Under the pieces are notes generated by a model, which saw only the letters and a list, made by a program, of their open reading frames with translations, made no database searches and was not told where the DNA came from. From positions 1 through 64,000 of the forward strand of contig CAZWQM010000009.1 of assembly GCA_964636225.1 (NCBI GenBank): a stretch of DNA of 64,000 nt, written 5' to 3'. This DNA is from UBA1858 sp964636225 (lineage in GTDB: Bacteria; Pseudomonadota; Gammaproteobacteria; UBA4575). A program made the position numbers and the translations under genes. Shown piece after piece: positions 25,056-33,662 of the stretch. Every line of letters starts with the position of its first letter. The first letter of the stretch is position 1.

Positions 25056-26390
25056 ATGCAGGAAGCGGTCTCCACTCCCTTGTACGATACCAGTAGTATC
25101 ACCAGTTACGGGGTAAAGCTGTTGTGGTTTTTATTCACGTTGTTTATTTTTTATGGCGCTTTGTTTCCATTTAACTTTGTTTTTGATAATGACCTGATCG
25201 CTGACAGAATTCACAGTATTGACTGGCAGCCTTTTGTACGCGCCGACGGATCACGTCACTCCATTCCTGACATGGTTCAAAATGTTCTGTTTTTCATTCC
25301 GTTTGGTTTTCTGGGAGTGCTGTCGTTCTCCAAAAATAAATTTCTCGCAGTATTTTTAGTTATTTTTTTCAGTTTTATTATTAGCCTGAATATTGAGATT
25401 CTTCAGCTGATGACAAGTAATCGCAATACGTCGGTGACGGATCTTGCCTGTAACACTATCGGCGGCGCGATTGGCGCGGTGGCCGCATTTATCCTGTTTG
25501 CAATGTTTTGCCTGTTGATGAAGTCGACTGCATTTCAGCGAACATTCAATAATAAATTTTACTATTTATTTGTTTTTGCATCTCTGGTGATTGCGGCAAG
25601 TTCATTACAGCCGTTTGATTTTACGCTGGATATCAGTTCGGTATGGGGTAATGTAAAGGGTGTGATTGAAAATCCTGGACATTTCACGCTGCATTTCACG
25701 GATGAATTTGTGGTGGGGTTTCGCTTCTTTTTATTTGCGGTGATAACGTCGCTGTGGCTTAGAAGTATTAATAACGAGTTATGGCCAGTTGCAGGCATAC
25801 TCGTGAGCACCAGTATTGGCGTGTTTTTTGAGTTGTCGCAGTTTATTGTGTCTTCACGCTCACCCTCTATTCAGGACCTTATGGTGGTAGTGATGGGTTG
25901 TACATCAGGAGGTATTTTTGCATTTCTGGTACCAAAGAGGACTTCTGCCTTAATCTGGATTGTCCCAATGATACTGCTTAGCCTGTTGGCTGCGGCCGTG
26001 CAAACGCTTGCACCTTTTGAAATGCGATTGGAGCACATGAGCATGGGGATGATGCCTTTTCTGCCTTACTACGAAGCGTCGACATTCACGGCAATTGCGA
26101 ATTTTCTGGAAGAAATGTTCACCTATCTGCCTTTGGGGTTTGCTTTGCAATATGCGATTTCACACTGGCGCAGTGCTTTTGTATTAATTGCCATCAGTGT
26201 TGGTGCTATGGCTTATAGTCTGGAGTATGCGCAAGGCTGGATTACAGGCCGCTATCCAGATATTACTGATGTCATAGGTGCTGTCATCGGAGCAACCATT
26301 GCCGGCTCATTGTGTCTGCGCTGGACGCGTGTATTTATGTATAACGATACAGTACCTCAAGCAGATTCTGAAAAAGCTTTAGTAACGTAA
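25056..26390 (+). CDS. Tandem VanZ-like membrane protein
   Basis: A 444-aa polytopic membrane protein with two or three VanZ-like units. Each has a short helix pair, a loop such as PDMVQNVLFFIPFGFLGVL, and a following EILQLMTSNRNTSVTDLACNTIGGAIGA or SQFIVSSRSPSIQDLMVVVMGCTSGG helix. VanZ itself is linked to teicoplanin resistance, but most homologues have no known role. Duplicated architecture with about 10-11 membrane segments is seen in other gammaproteobacteria. Likely co-transcribed with the DUF2937 gene. Confidence 0.85.
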   Translation: MQEAVSTPLYDTSSITSYGVKLLWFLFTLFIFYGALFPFNFVFDNDLIADRIHSIDWQPFVRADGSRHSIPDMVQNVLFFIPFGFLGVLSFSKNKFLAVFLVIFFSFIISLNIEILQLMTSNRNTSVTDLACNTIGGAIGAVAAFILFAMFCLLMKSTAFQRTFNNKFYYLFVFASLVIAASSLQPFDFTLDISSVWGNVKGVIENPGHFTLHFTDEFVVGFRFFLFAVITSLWLRSINNELWPVAGILVSTSIGVFFELSQFIVSSRSPSIQDLMVVVMGCTSGGIFAFLVPKRTSALIWIVPMILLSLLAAAVQTLAPFEMRLEHMSMGMMPFLPYYEASTFTAIANFLEEMFTYLPLGFALQYAISHWRSAFVLIAISVGAMAYSLEYAQGWITGRYPDITDVIGAVIGATIAGSLCLRWTRVFMYNDTVPQADSEKALVT

Positions 26391-26514
26391 TGACAAACTC
26401 TTTAACCGCTTGTCTCTATTTTTTGCACATTGGTCTTATGTGAAAATAATTTGTGTTAAGCGTTTCACATAATCATAATCACTTATACATGCTTGATTAT
26501 CTGGAGAAAACAAA

Positions 26515-27316
26515 ATGAATTTTACTCGGCCTTTGATTTCAGCAGGCATTCTTCTTAACGCTGTGTTTGCGAGCAGCGCGCATGCCTTAGTGGTCGATTT
26601 TGAAGAATTTTCTGGTGTGAGTGGAATCTCTAGTACTTTTGTAGATGAACTTGATTTGAGCATGTCTTCTGCAACTTTTCGATTGTCTACCACCACCTAT
26701 GGCAGTACGGGGGGGTATTTCTTTTTCCGGTGGGGTTTTGCTGGAAGATCCTTTGGGCAGTAATGCTGTGCCTATTGTGGGAGATGGTGGATCTATTTAT
26801 TACGGAACTGCTTTTTCTCCATCAACCTCCATACCTTCGTTGAATTACACCAATACACTGACCATTAAAATCACTGACGATGAAAATGTTAAAGCAGTCT
26901 CCGGTTCGTTTGTGCACGGACTGAATAGCAATCTGGATATGATGGGAATACAGCTGACTTACCAGGTGAATTATTTTGTTGATGGTATGCTGGATCCTTA
27001 CTTCACTGAGGATATTACTGGCGTAGAATTTGTTGACGGTGCCGATGTTGTTTCTTTTGGTCTGGATACAACCACTCTTTTCGGGAATACTTTTTTGAAT
27101 ACGCTAATTAATTGCGTCGAAATTACTACGGCGGGCTATGACTTTACCAGTAACGATAACGATGTTCTGGAATGGGATTTTCTATTGAGCTCAGTAAGTT
27201 TTACTGAAGGTGCAAGTCCGGTACCACTGCCGGCTGCTTTGCCTTTGTTTATGAGTGCATTACTGGGACGATTTGTTGCCGCTCGACGAAAGAAGTCGAG
27301 CGACGCGATTGTTTAA
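26515..27316 (+). pseudogene. VPLPA-CTERM-like exported protein, frameshift in G7 run
   Basis: The first frame has a signal peptide (to about SSAHA-LVVDFEEF) and stops at 26763. The second frame continues to 27316 and ends in SPVPLPAALPLFMSALLGRFVAARRKK, a VPLPA-type CTERM tail: short motif, membrane helix and basic cluster. Dropping one G from the seven-G run near 26709-26715 joins them into a protein of about 266 aa. Such proteins are thought to be sorted to the cell surface or into exopolysaccharide by exosortase-like enzymes, none of which lies in this window. The G run makes slipped-strand phase variation or a sequencing error possible. Confidence 0.72.
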
Positions 27317-27324
27317 AATTAATT

Positions 27325-27639
27325 TTATTTAACCTGGGTTTCACCAGACCCTGTGGCACCCAAGTTATCTTTCCAGCTCAGCGTGATGGTGTCACCTACG
27401 GCACCACCCTTGATTTTAAAAGACAGGTAAGGATTTTTTGAAATCCCAGTTCCCCAGTTGGCATTCAGCACGACTTCATCGTTGCGTTTAACAGTAACTT
27501 CCTGAATATATTCTGCAAGCACTAATTCACCGGTGTCTTTATCTTTGCGTGCTCCGGTTTCCATCGGGTGAGTGATTAGCGCTTTTACCGTAGTCACTCC
27601 ATCTTTGAGACTGGCTCTGATTTTTACTTTGTTATCCAT
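27325..27639 (-). CDS. soxZ: Thiosulfate oxidation carrier protein SoxZ
   Basis: A 104-aa all-beta protein of the SoxZ family, the partner of SoxY in the periplasmic carrier that holds sulfur intermediates. Features are KALITHPMETGARKDKDTGELVLAEYIQ and the C-terminal GDTITLSWKDNLGATGSG. It has no signal peptide and is presumably exported in complex with SoxY. It follows soxY by 20 bp. Confidence 0.94.
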   Translation of the reverse strand: MDNKVKIRASLKDGVTTVKALITHPMETGARKDKDTGELVLAEYIQEVTVKRNDEVVLNANWGTGISKNPYLSFKIKGGAVGDTITLSWKDNLGATGSGETQVK

Positions 27640-27659
27640 GATATTCCTTTCGTGCTTGA

Positions 27660-28112
27660 TTATGCGCAGCCGCCCGCGGTTACTTTGACTGATTGTCTGG
27701 CGATAAATTTACCGCTGGATGTTTCTACAATAGCGACAACATCGGATGTTTCGCGCATCTTTATGCGCGTTGAAACTGAGGGTTCAATGTTTTCATTAAT
27801 GAAGAAAGTTGCAATATAAGGCCGTGGATTGTTTTCTACCAGAATGCTAATCGATTTGACATCCGTCTTATTGGTGGTAACGGTGACGGGTACGGTTGCT
27901 CCATTACTGGCAATCTCCGGTGCTTCAATAGTGATTCCTCCTTCTGCAGGTTCAACTCCGTTAATAACCGCGGTGTAAGCGTCTGCATAAGCAGTTGTAT
28001 CAAATGCCGCCGCTGGCCATTCTGCAAAAACAGTTTTGCTCAGGCTGGACAGACCTCCAAACAGAGCGCCAAAGGAACTTGCTTTTATTACATTTCGTCT
28101 CGTTATATTCAT
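27660..28112 (-). CDS. soxY: Thiosulfate oxidation carrier protein SoxY
   Basis: A 150-aa periplasmic protein with a twin-arginine signal (TRRNVIKASSFGALFGG) and a SoxY domain. The swinging-arm cysteine that carries the sulfur intermediate is in the C-terminal TAGGCA; the usual ending is GGCGG, so this arm is shortened by a residue but keeps GGC. soxA, soxX and soxB are not in this window, so the oxidising enzymes must lie elsewhere if the pathway is complete. Confidence 0.94.
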   Translation of the reverse strand: MNITRRNVIKASSFGALFGGLSSLSKTVFAEWPAAAFDTTAYADAYTAVINGVEPAEGGITIEAPEIASNGATVPVTVTTNKTDVKSISILVENNPRPYIATFFINENIEPSVSTRIKMRETSDVVAIVETSSGKFIARQSVKVTAGGCA

Positions 28113-28197
28113 ACTTTTCTGTAGTTTATTTGTGGACTATTTTTTATAAATCGGGATATATTCTATACAGATCATTAAGGCTTTGTTAAGCAGATTA

Positions 28198-29652
28198 TTA
28201 TTTATGCTTCTTCTGAAATTCTCTTAGCCAGGTCTTTTTGGCTTCAATACGCGCTTTACTGTGCGGGTCAATGCCTGTTTGACGTTCTGCAATCAGTAAA
28301 TGTTCCATGGCCGTGCCGTATTTGGCATTCATTAAATCATAATCGGATAACGCTTCATGGCTGCGCCACGGCTGGCCGGCTTCATCTGCTGCTCGCGCTC
28401 TTAGACGTTCAATCGCCGGATTAGCGGTGATATCGGTGCTAAGTGAGTCCAGCTTATCCAGTGCTAATCCCGGGTTGTGGTCTTCCAGTAATGCAGTGGC
28501 TAAGTAATAAATCACCGACTCATTGCGCGGATAGAGTTCATCCTGCGCCATCAGTATTTCTAGGGCTTTGTCAATTTGACGATCAATAATCAATGCCTGG
28601 GCGCGAGCGATGGAGATAGGGAATTGTTCGTTATTATTGGGTGTAATCTTATCCAGAACATGCAGCGCTTGCTTGCCGTGACCTAAACGCGTTAATCCAA
28701 TCGCATAAATATAGTGATTTACTTTATTTGGCTCCTCTTCAATAACTTTTTTGTAATGGTTTACCAATTCATTAGGTTCGGAAGAGATAGCAATGGCGCG
28801 TGCCTTGGCATACTGAAAATGAATAGTATTTTCAATGTACCGATTACCGGCATATTGCTCTGCGCGGATTTTTGAATCACTGATACGCGAGGTGGTCAGC
28901 GGGTGAGTGCGCAGAAATTCCGGAACCTGGCTCTGATTGATTTGTGAATACGCATTCAGGCGCTCAAAAAATCTTGGCATTCCAAATGGATCCAGATTGG
29001 CATTAATTAATAGTGCCATTCCGATGCGATCGGCTTCCTGTTCAAGTGCGCGGCTGTAGGATAACGAAGCGTCCTGAAAAGCGCCCAGAGTCGCCGAGCC
29101 GGCGGCATGTCCCGCTTCACCCCCATAAATCGTGGCAATTACTGTTCCAAGCAAGGCAATGGTATTGAGCACGCTTAATTTCTGCTGACGTGAGAATTGG
29201 CGTGCAATATGTCGCTGTGACACATGGGAGATTTCGTGAGCGAGTACGCTGGCCAGTTCAGATTCGGATTGGGTCAGAATCAGCAGTCCACTGTTGACCA
29301 CCACGATTCCACCCGGCATGGCAAATGCGTTAATGCGAGGGTCAAATACCAGGCGAAAGTAAAAGGGAAAATCTGAATTGAGACCAGCTGCAATTAAGCG
29401 TGCGCCCAACGACTGAAAATAGCTTCGTAATTCAGGGTCTTCAGAAATCGGCAGCCGGCGATTGACCTGTGCGACGAGGATTTTGCCCAGCTCAATTTCC
29501 TGATTGACACTTAGCAAGGCGCTGGCCGGATCACCGATATCGGGCAGTACTACGCCGTAGTTCTCTTCCTGCTCCGCAGCTAAAAAGCCGGGGAAAACGA
29601 CCAGAATGATGAATAGGAAACTGGTGCACAGACGCTGGATGACTGAATTCAA
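28198..29652 (-). CDS. bepA: M48 family metalloprotease with TPRs (BepA-like)
   Basis: A periplasmic protease and chaperone for outer-membrane proteins such as LptD. I place the start at the TTG at 29652 (MNSVIQRL...), which has AAGAGAG upstream and gives a normal signal peptide; the longest ORF starts at another TTG at 29700. The product is about 484 aa, close to E. coli BepA (487). Zinc binding and catalysis are in HEISH (residues about 120-124), with the third ligand in LEQEADRIG. A TPR domain fills the C-terminal half. Confidence 0.9.
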   Translation of the reverse strand: MNSVIQRLCTSFLFIILVVFPGFLAAEQEENYGVVLPDIGDPASALLSVNQEIELGKILVAQVNRRLPISEDPELRSYFQSLGARLIAAGLNSDFPFYFRLVFDPRINAFAMPGGIVVVNSGLLILTQSESELASVLAHEISHVSQRHIARQFSRQQKLSVLNTIALLGTVIATIYGGEAGHAAGSATLGAFQDASLSYSRALEQEADRIGMALLINANLDPFGMPRFFERLNAYSQINQSQVPEFLRTHPLTTSRISDSKIRAEQYAGNRYIENTIHFQYAKARAIAISSEPNELVNHYKKVIEEEPNKVNHYIYAIGLTRLGHGKQALHVLDKITPNNNEQFPISIARAQALIIDRQIDKALEILMAQDELYPRNESVIYYLATALLEDHNPGLALDKLDSLSTDITANPAIERLRARAADEAGQPWRSHEALSDYDLMNAKYGTAMEHLLIAERQTGIDPHSKARIEAKKTWLREFQKKHK

Positions 29653-29700
29653 AGTGTCTCTCTTGGTGTAATTTTCGCAGTTATCATATGAATACGGCAA

Positions 29701-30006
29701 CTCCCAGCAATTATGGCACAGGCTTAAGCGCGTTACTTAATAAGACAGAATTCGACTCGCATAATTCATTTTCAGCGGAATTCGTGAATTTAAAGATGTG
29801 ACCGGTGTCATTCTGGCAAGGCTGTCAGCTTGACTATACATAGGTGCTTAACCATAATATCACCGTCTTCTAATATAGACTCGGTTGCAGTATTTGTGGC
29901 CAGCCCAAGAACGTTCATCCGCTATACTGGCTGGACGAATTTTAAAATGTAATAACGTTCTATTACTTTAATTTTACAGCTTTAGATTATAACGGAGGTT
30001 CTGTTA
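29701..30006. other. Intergenic region before tusA
   Basis: About 300 bp with no gene that I can support. TATACT at 29923 could be a -10 but lacks a matching -35. The right end has GGAGG before the tusA ATG. Confidence 0.4.
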
Positions 30007-30237
30007 ATGGCAGATTTTGATCAAGAATTAGATGCATGCGGGTTAAATTGTCCTTTACCCATTCTACGTGCAAAGAAATCACTATCAAGTCTGGAGAGTG
30101 GTCAGGTTTTACGAATTATTGCGACTGACCCGGGTGCGGTAAAAGATTTCGAAGCTTTTGCCAAGCAAACTGGCAACGAGCTTCTGGACTCTGGCGAAGA
30201 AGGTGGAAAATTCACTTTTCTTGTCAAGAAGAAATAG
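30007..30237 (+). CDS. tusA: TusA-family sulfurtransferase
   Basis: A 76-aa sulfur carrier with the family motif ACGLNCPLPILRAKKSL (catalytic Cys15 in CPLP). TusA passes persulfide sulfur to TusBCD for tRNA thiolation, and in sulfur oxidisers to DsrE-type proteins and the sHdr or Dsr pathways. A good ribosome binding site (AACGGAGG) precedes it. It stands alone, 8 kb from the DsrE2 gene, so its role in tRNA modification versus sulfur oxidation is open. Confidence 0.94.
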   Translation: MADFDQELDACGLNCPLPILRAKKSLSSLESGQVLRIIATDPGAVKDFEAFAKQTGNELLDSGEEGGKFTFLVKKK

Positions 30238-30403
30238 TCTAATTGCCTGTTTTTTTAATTTAGCGTAAGTCGAGCTGTCCGATCCTCTGGGTCGGATATT
30301 CTCTTTAGTAGCCAAATCGGTTGTTAAGGCGTCAGGAGTGTGTATTATTGCACGCTTTGCTTAGTTGAGGCCGCGCTGGGTAAAGCTCATGTGGATGATA
30401 TAG

Positions 30404-30895
30404 ATGCGCCATATAATCTCAATTTTACTTGAAAATGAAGCGGGAGCCCTGTCTCGAGTGTCAGGTCTGTTTTCAGCGCGCGCATATAATATTGAGTCCC
30501 TGACGGTGGCGCCTACAGACGATGCGTCAATATCCCGAATTACCGTTGTTGCGACAGGCGATGACGCTGTTGTTCAACAAATTATGAAACAGCTGAACAA
30601 GCTTGTTGATGTTATTAATTTGATTGATCTTACTGAAAATGAGCATTTTGAGCGCGAAATTATGCTGGTGAAAATTGAGCCTGAGAGTGCTCAGCTGGAA
30701 CCGCTTGAAGTGGCGATTCATGAGCTTGCTGCACGCAAGCTGGAAGAACGTGGAAACATCATCACATTGGAAATAACCAATATAGGTTTGAAGCTGAATG
30801 AAGCAATTGAAAAGCTCAAACCCTATAACGTCATCGAAGTTGTGCGTTCCGGCGCCGTCGGCATAGGCAGTGGTGAATCCATGTTGGTTATTTAA
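30404..30895 (+). CDS. ilvH: Acetolactate synthase regulatory (small) subunit
   Basis: A 163-aa protein with an N-terminal ACT domain (MRHIISILLENEAGALSRVSGLFSARAYNIESLTVAPT) that binds valine for feedback inhibition of acetolactate synthase in branched-chain amino acid synthesis. It precedes ilvC, as usual, but the catalytic subunit ilvI/ilvB that normally lies directly upstream is absent; only 166 bp of unassigned sequence and tusA are there. Confidence 0.96.
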   Translation: MRHIISILLENEAGALSRVSGLFSARAYNIESLTVAPTDDASISRITVVATGDDAVVQQIMKQLNKLVDVINLIDLTENEHFEREIMLVKIEPESAQLEPLEVAIHELAARKLEERGNIITLEITNIGLKLNEAIEKLKPYNVIEVVRSGAVGIGSGESMLVI

Positions 30896-30937
30896 TACAT
30901 ATATTTAAGATAAGAGTAGTCTAGTTAGGAGCTATGC

Positions 30938-31954
30938 ATGAACGTTTATTACGATAAAGACGCCGACCTTTCCCTTATTCAGGGTAAAAAAGTCGCCATT
31001 CTGGGTTATGGATCACAGGGCCACGCGCACGCCAATAACTTAAAGGAATCAGGTGTATCCGTCGTTGTAGGTTTGCGTCCCAATTCACAGTCGGAATCCA
31101 AAGCAAAATCTGCTGGGCTTGATGTCATGTCAATCGAAGATGCGGTAGCTAACTCGGACGTTGTTATGGTACTGGCTCCAGACGAGCATCAGGCAGCCCT
31201 ATATAGAGACCAGATTGAACCAAATATCAAGAAGGGAGCCACGATTGCCTTTGCGCATGGTTTCAATATTCATTTTGAGCAAATTGAACCACGCGAAGAT
31301 TTGGACGTGATTATGATTGCGCCTAAAGGTCCAGGCCATTTGGTGCGTTCAACTTATAAAGAAGGTGGTGGTGTTCCAACCTTAATCGCGATCTTCCAGG
31401 ATGCTTCTGGATCTGCGCAAAAAACGGCATTGTCTTATGCCTCTGCGAATGGCGGTGGTCGCGCAGGAATTATCGAAACCACTTTCCGTGAAGAAACTGA
31501 AACGGATTTGTTTGGTGAACAGGCTGTTTTATGTGGTGGTGCCACTGCCCTGGTTCAAGCGGGGTTTGAAACATTAACCGAAGCTGGCTATGCGCCCGAA
31601 ATGGCATACTTTGAATGTCTGCATGAACTGAAACTGATTGTTGACTTAATGTACCAGGGTGGAATTGCGAACATGCGTTATTCAATTTCAAACACAGCCG
31701 AGTATGGTGACCTGACTCGTGGTCCGCGCGTTGTCACAGATGAAACCAAAGCAGAAATGCGTAAGATATTAAGTGAAATTCAGTCAGGTAAATTTGCACG
31801 TGAATTTATTCTTGAAAACCAGGCTGGTGCGGCAACGCTTAAAGCAATGCGTCGACAAGGTCGAGAACATCCGATTGAAGCGGTGGGTGACAAGCTGCGT
31901 AGCATGATGCCATGGATTAAAGAAAATCAACTGGTTGATAAATCCAAAAACTAA
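30938..31954 (+). CDS. ilvC: Ketol-acid reductoisomerase
   Basis: A 338-aa class I enzyme of valine and isoleucine synthesis. It has the NAD(P)-binding GYGSQGHAHANNLKESG near residue 24, followed by the knotted C-terminal domain with ETDLFGEQAVLCGG (metal ligands Asp and Glu) and SISNTAEYGD. It follows ilvH by 42 bp, with AGGAGC as ribosome binding site. Confidence 0.98.
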   Translation: MNVYYDKDADLSLIQGKKVAILGYGSQGHAHANNLKESGVSVVVGLRPNSQSESKAKSAGLDVMSIEDAVANSDVVMVLAPDEHQAALYRDQIEPNIKKGATIAFAHGFNIHFEQIEPREDLDVIMIAPKGPGHLVRSTYKEGGGVPTLIAIFQDASGSAQKTALSYASANGGGRAGIIETTFREETETDLFGEQAVLCGGATALVQAGFETLTEAGYAPEMAYFECLHELKLIVDLMYQGGIANMRYSISNTAEYGDLTRGPRVVTDETKAEMRKILSEIQSGKFAREFILENQAGAATLKAMRRQGREHPIEAVGDKLRSMMPWIKENQLVDKSKN

Positions 31955-32013
31955 TTCGTTTTTCCTGAGGTTTTATCTTTAGCTGACTTAAGCAGGATAT
32001 CCCCTCGGGCGAT

Positions 32014-32613
32014 ATGATTCCGGTCGCGAGCGAATTAAAAAGCCTTTTTGTGTTCTCCACGCTGATATTGGTTGGCGTGGAGTTTTTCGTTGGGCCGTAT
32101 GCGACTTTGCTGTGGATACCCTGGCTATTGTTTTTTCTTTTTATACGTGATTTTCACCGCGATATTCCGCCCGTTCCTCTAGCCGTTATCAGTCCGGTGG
32201 ATGGAGTGGTGACATCTATTCAGCATGTGGATAATCCATTTATCGATCAAGCCAGCTGCTGCTACAGTATCACTCAGTCGCGCTGGGGTGAATTCAATAT
32301 GCACAGTCCGATCGAAGGCAAAGTGCAACAGCTCTGGGTTAAAGAGCATGGCAAACATAAAAAGTCCTTGGTCTACTGGGTGCGTTCCGATGAGAATGAC
32401 GATACGGTAGTACAAGTGTTACTGGAGTCCACTTTTCAGCATGCGAGTACCGCTTTACACCCGGGTGAACGCGTTGGTCAGGGGCATCGTTGCGGATTTG
32501 CTGCAGTCGGGTGTAAGGTAAACGTTTATTTGCCTGAGAGCGTCAAGCCAATGGCTGGCGTAGGTGATACTGTTATTGCAGGTAAAAATATTTTAGGTCA
32601 TTTTGTTCATTAA
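32014..32613 (+). CDS. Psd-like (phosphatidylserine decarboxylase family) protein lacking autocleavage Ser
   Basis: A 199-aa relative of the short form of phosphatidylserine decarboxylase. Two N-terminal membrane segments, ISPVDGVV (Asp63) and FNMHSPIEGKV (His97) are as in the family. The self-cleavage motif, usually GS followed by R or T, is replaced: RCGFAAVGCKVNVYLP has Cys167 where the serine that becomes the pyruvoyl group should be. Normal pyruvoyl formation is therefore unlikely, although its place between ilvC and pssA fits a lipid role. Confidence 0.82.
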   Translation: MIPVASELKSLFVFSTLILVGVEFFVGPYATLLWIPWLLFFLFIRDFHRDIPPVPLAVISPVDGVVTSIQHVDNPFIDQASCCYSITQSRWGEFNMHSPIEGKVQQLWVKEHGKHKKSLVYWVRSDENDDTVVQVLLESTFQHASTALHPGERVGQGHRCGFAAVGCKVNVYLPESVKPMAGVGDTVIAGKNILGHFVH

Positions 32614-32621
32614 ATAACGAT

Positions 32622-33398
32622 ATGGATGAATCCAGCAAATCCAGAAAAGGTATTTATTTACTGCCCAACTTGCTAACAACCGGCGCGTTGTTTGCGGGGT
32701 TTTATGCCATTGTTTCAGCGAATCTGGAACGATTTGAACAGGCAGCGGTGGCCATTTTCATAGCTATGGTGCTGGATGGAATGGATGGCCGTGCAGCAAG
32801 GCTGACTAATACAGAAAGCAGTTTCGGTAAGGAATACGACAGTCTTTCGGATATGGTGTCGTTTGGACTCGCTCCGGCGCTGGTAATGTTTGAATGGTCA
32901 CTGCAATATGTTGTGTATGAAGGTTGGTTGTTACAAAAGCTGGGCTGGCTGGCCGCATTCTTTTATACCGCCTCGGCCGCGCTTCGTTTAGCGCGATTCA
33001 ATGCTCGTGCAGCCGATCAGGATAAACGTTTTTTTCAGGGATTGCCGAGTCCCGCCGCTGCGGGTGTCATGCTGGGCTTTGTCTGGGCCTGTCACGATCT
33101 TCAATATACCGGTGCCGACCTATGGTTTCCTGCATTTGGTCTCACCATTCTGGCCGGCAGTTTAATGGTGAGTAATTTTAGCTACTACAGTTTTAAGGAA
33201 TTCGATGTTCGAAATAAGGTGCCGTTTATAACATTACTGGCCATTGTAGGTGTGTTTATAGTGGCGTCGATCGATCCACCCAAGCTGATGTTTTTAGTAT
33301 TCCTGGTATTCGCCTTGTCAGGTCCAGCAACTTATCTGATACGCTTATTTCGAAAACGTATACGTTTGACGAATAGTAAAGAAAAGACTTCCAAATAG
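32622..33398 (+). CDS. pssA: CDP-diacylglycerol--serine O-phosphatidyltransferase
   Basis: A 258-aa integral membrane enzyme that joins CDP-diacylglycerol and serine to make phosphatidylserine. The CDP-alcohol phosphotransferase motif is complete: DGMDGRAAR...GKEYDSLSDMVSFG near residues 48-80. Several hydrophobic segments follow. It lies 8 bp after the psd-like gene, so the two are co-expressed, and a leucine leader follows. Confidence 0.95.
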   Translation: MDESSKSRKGIYLLPNLLTTGALFAGFYAIVSANLERFEQAAVAIFIAMVLDGMDGRAARLTNTESSFGKEYDSLSDMVSFGLAPALVMFEWSLQYVVYEGWLLQKLGWLAAFFYTASAALRLARFNARAADQDKRFFQGLPSPAAAGVMLGFVWACHDLQYTGADLWFPAFGLTILAGSLMVSNFSYYSFKEFDVRNKVPFITLLAIVGVFIVASIDPPKLMFLVFLVFALSGPATYLIRLFRKRIRLTNSKEKTSK

Positions 33399-33401
33399 GC
33401 A

Positions 33402-33431
33402 TTGCCAAACAAGAAGGCTGTCAGATATAGT
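33402..33431 (+). promoter_or_regulatory. Candidate sigma-70 promoter before the leucine leader
   Basis: TTGCCA, 18 bp, then TATAGT: five of six matches to each consensus hexamer. Transcription would start near 33438, next to the leader peptide ATG at 33439, which would make that ORF almost leaderless. Upstream read-through from pssA is an alternative source of the transcript. Confidence 0.5.
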
Positions 33432-33438
33432 AGTGGCC

Positions 33439-33537
33439 ATGCAAAATCATCAAAACAACACGTTGTCCAAAATTCATGCTGAGCATGAATTGTCTGCGTG
33501 TGCCTCTTATTTTGCATTACTCCTCCTGCCGCGCTAG
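33439..33537 (+). CDS. Probable leucine leader peptide (leuA attenuator)
   Basis: A 32-codon ORF between pssA and leuA encodes a peptide ending FALLLLPR. The four consecutive leucine codons (TTA CTC CTC CTG) just before the stop are what a leucine-sensing attenuator needs: ribosome stalling there when charged tRNA-Leu is scarce. Two hairpins are associated: a 9-bp stem inside the ORF and a 5-bp GC stem spanning the stop. Eight Ts follow at about 33582. I do not see one clearly dominant terminator stem, so the regulatory folding is inferred. The start codon has no clear ribosome binding site. Confidence 0.72.
   Translation: MQNHQNNTLSKIHAEHELSACASYFALLLLPR
33471..33491 (+). promoter_or_regulatory. 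Perfect hairpin within leucine leader
   Basis: AATTCATGC-TGA-GCATGAATT, a 9-bp stem with a three-base loop inside the leader ORF; it could serve as the pause hairpin of the attenuator. Confidence 0.5.
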
Positions 33538-33541
33538 CGGC
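33528..33541 (+). promoter_or_regulatory. GC-rich hairpin at leader stop codon
   Basis: GCCGC-GCTA-GCGGC overlaps the last codons and stop of the leucine leader. A ribosome stalled at the leucine codons would cover its left arm. Confidence 0.45.
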
Positions 33542-33662
33542 TATTAGATTCCTGGCGAGGGTAAACGCATTCCAACATCATATTTTTTTTATTTGCCTTA
33601 TAATTGTGCGAATGCGCATATACCGCCAGGCAAGGTGGTGATTAATTGTCGGAGTAATAGAA

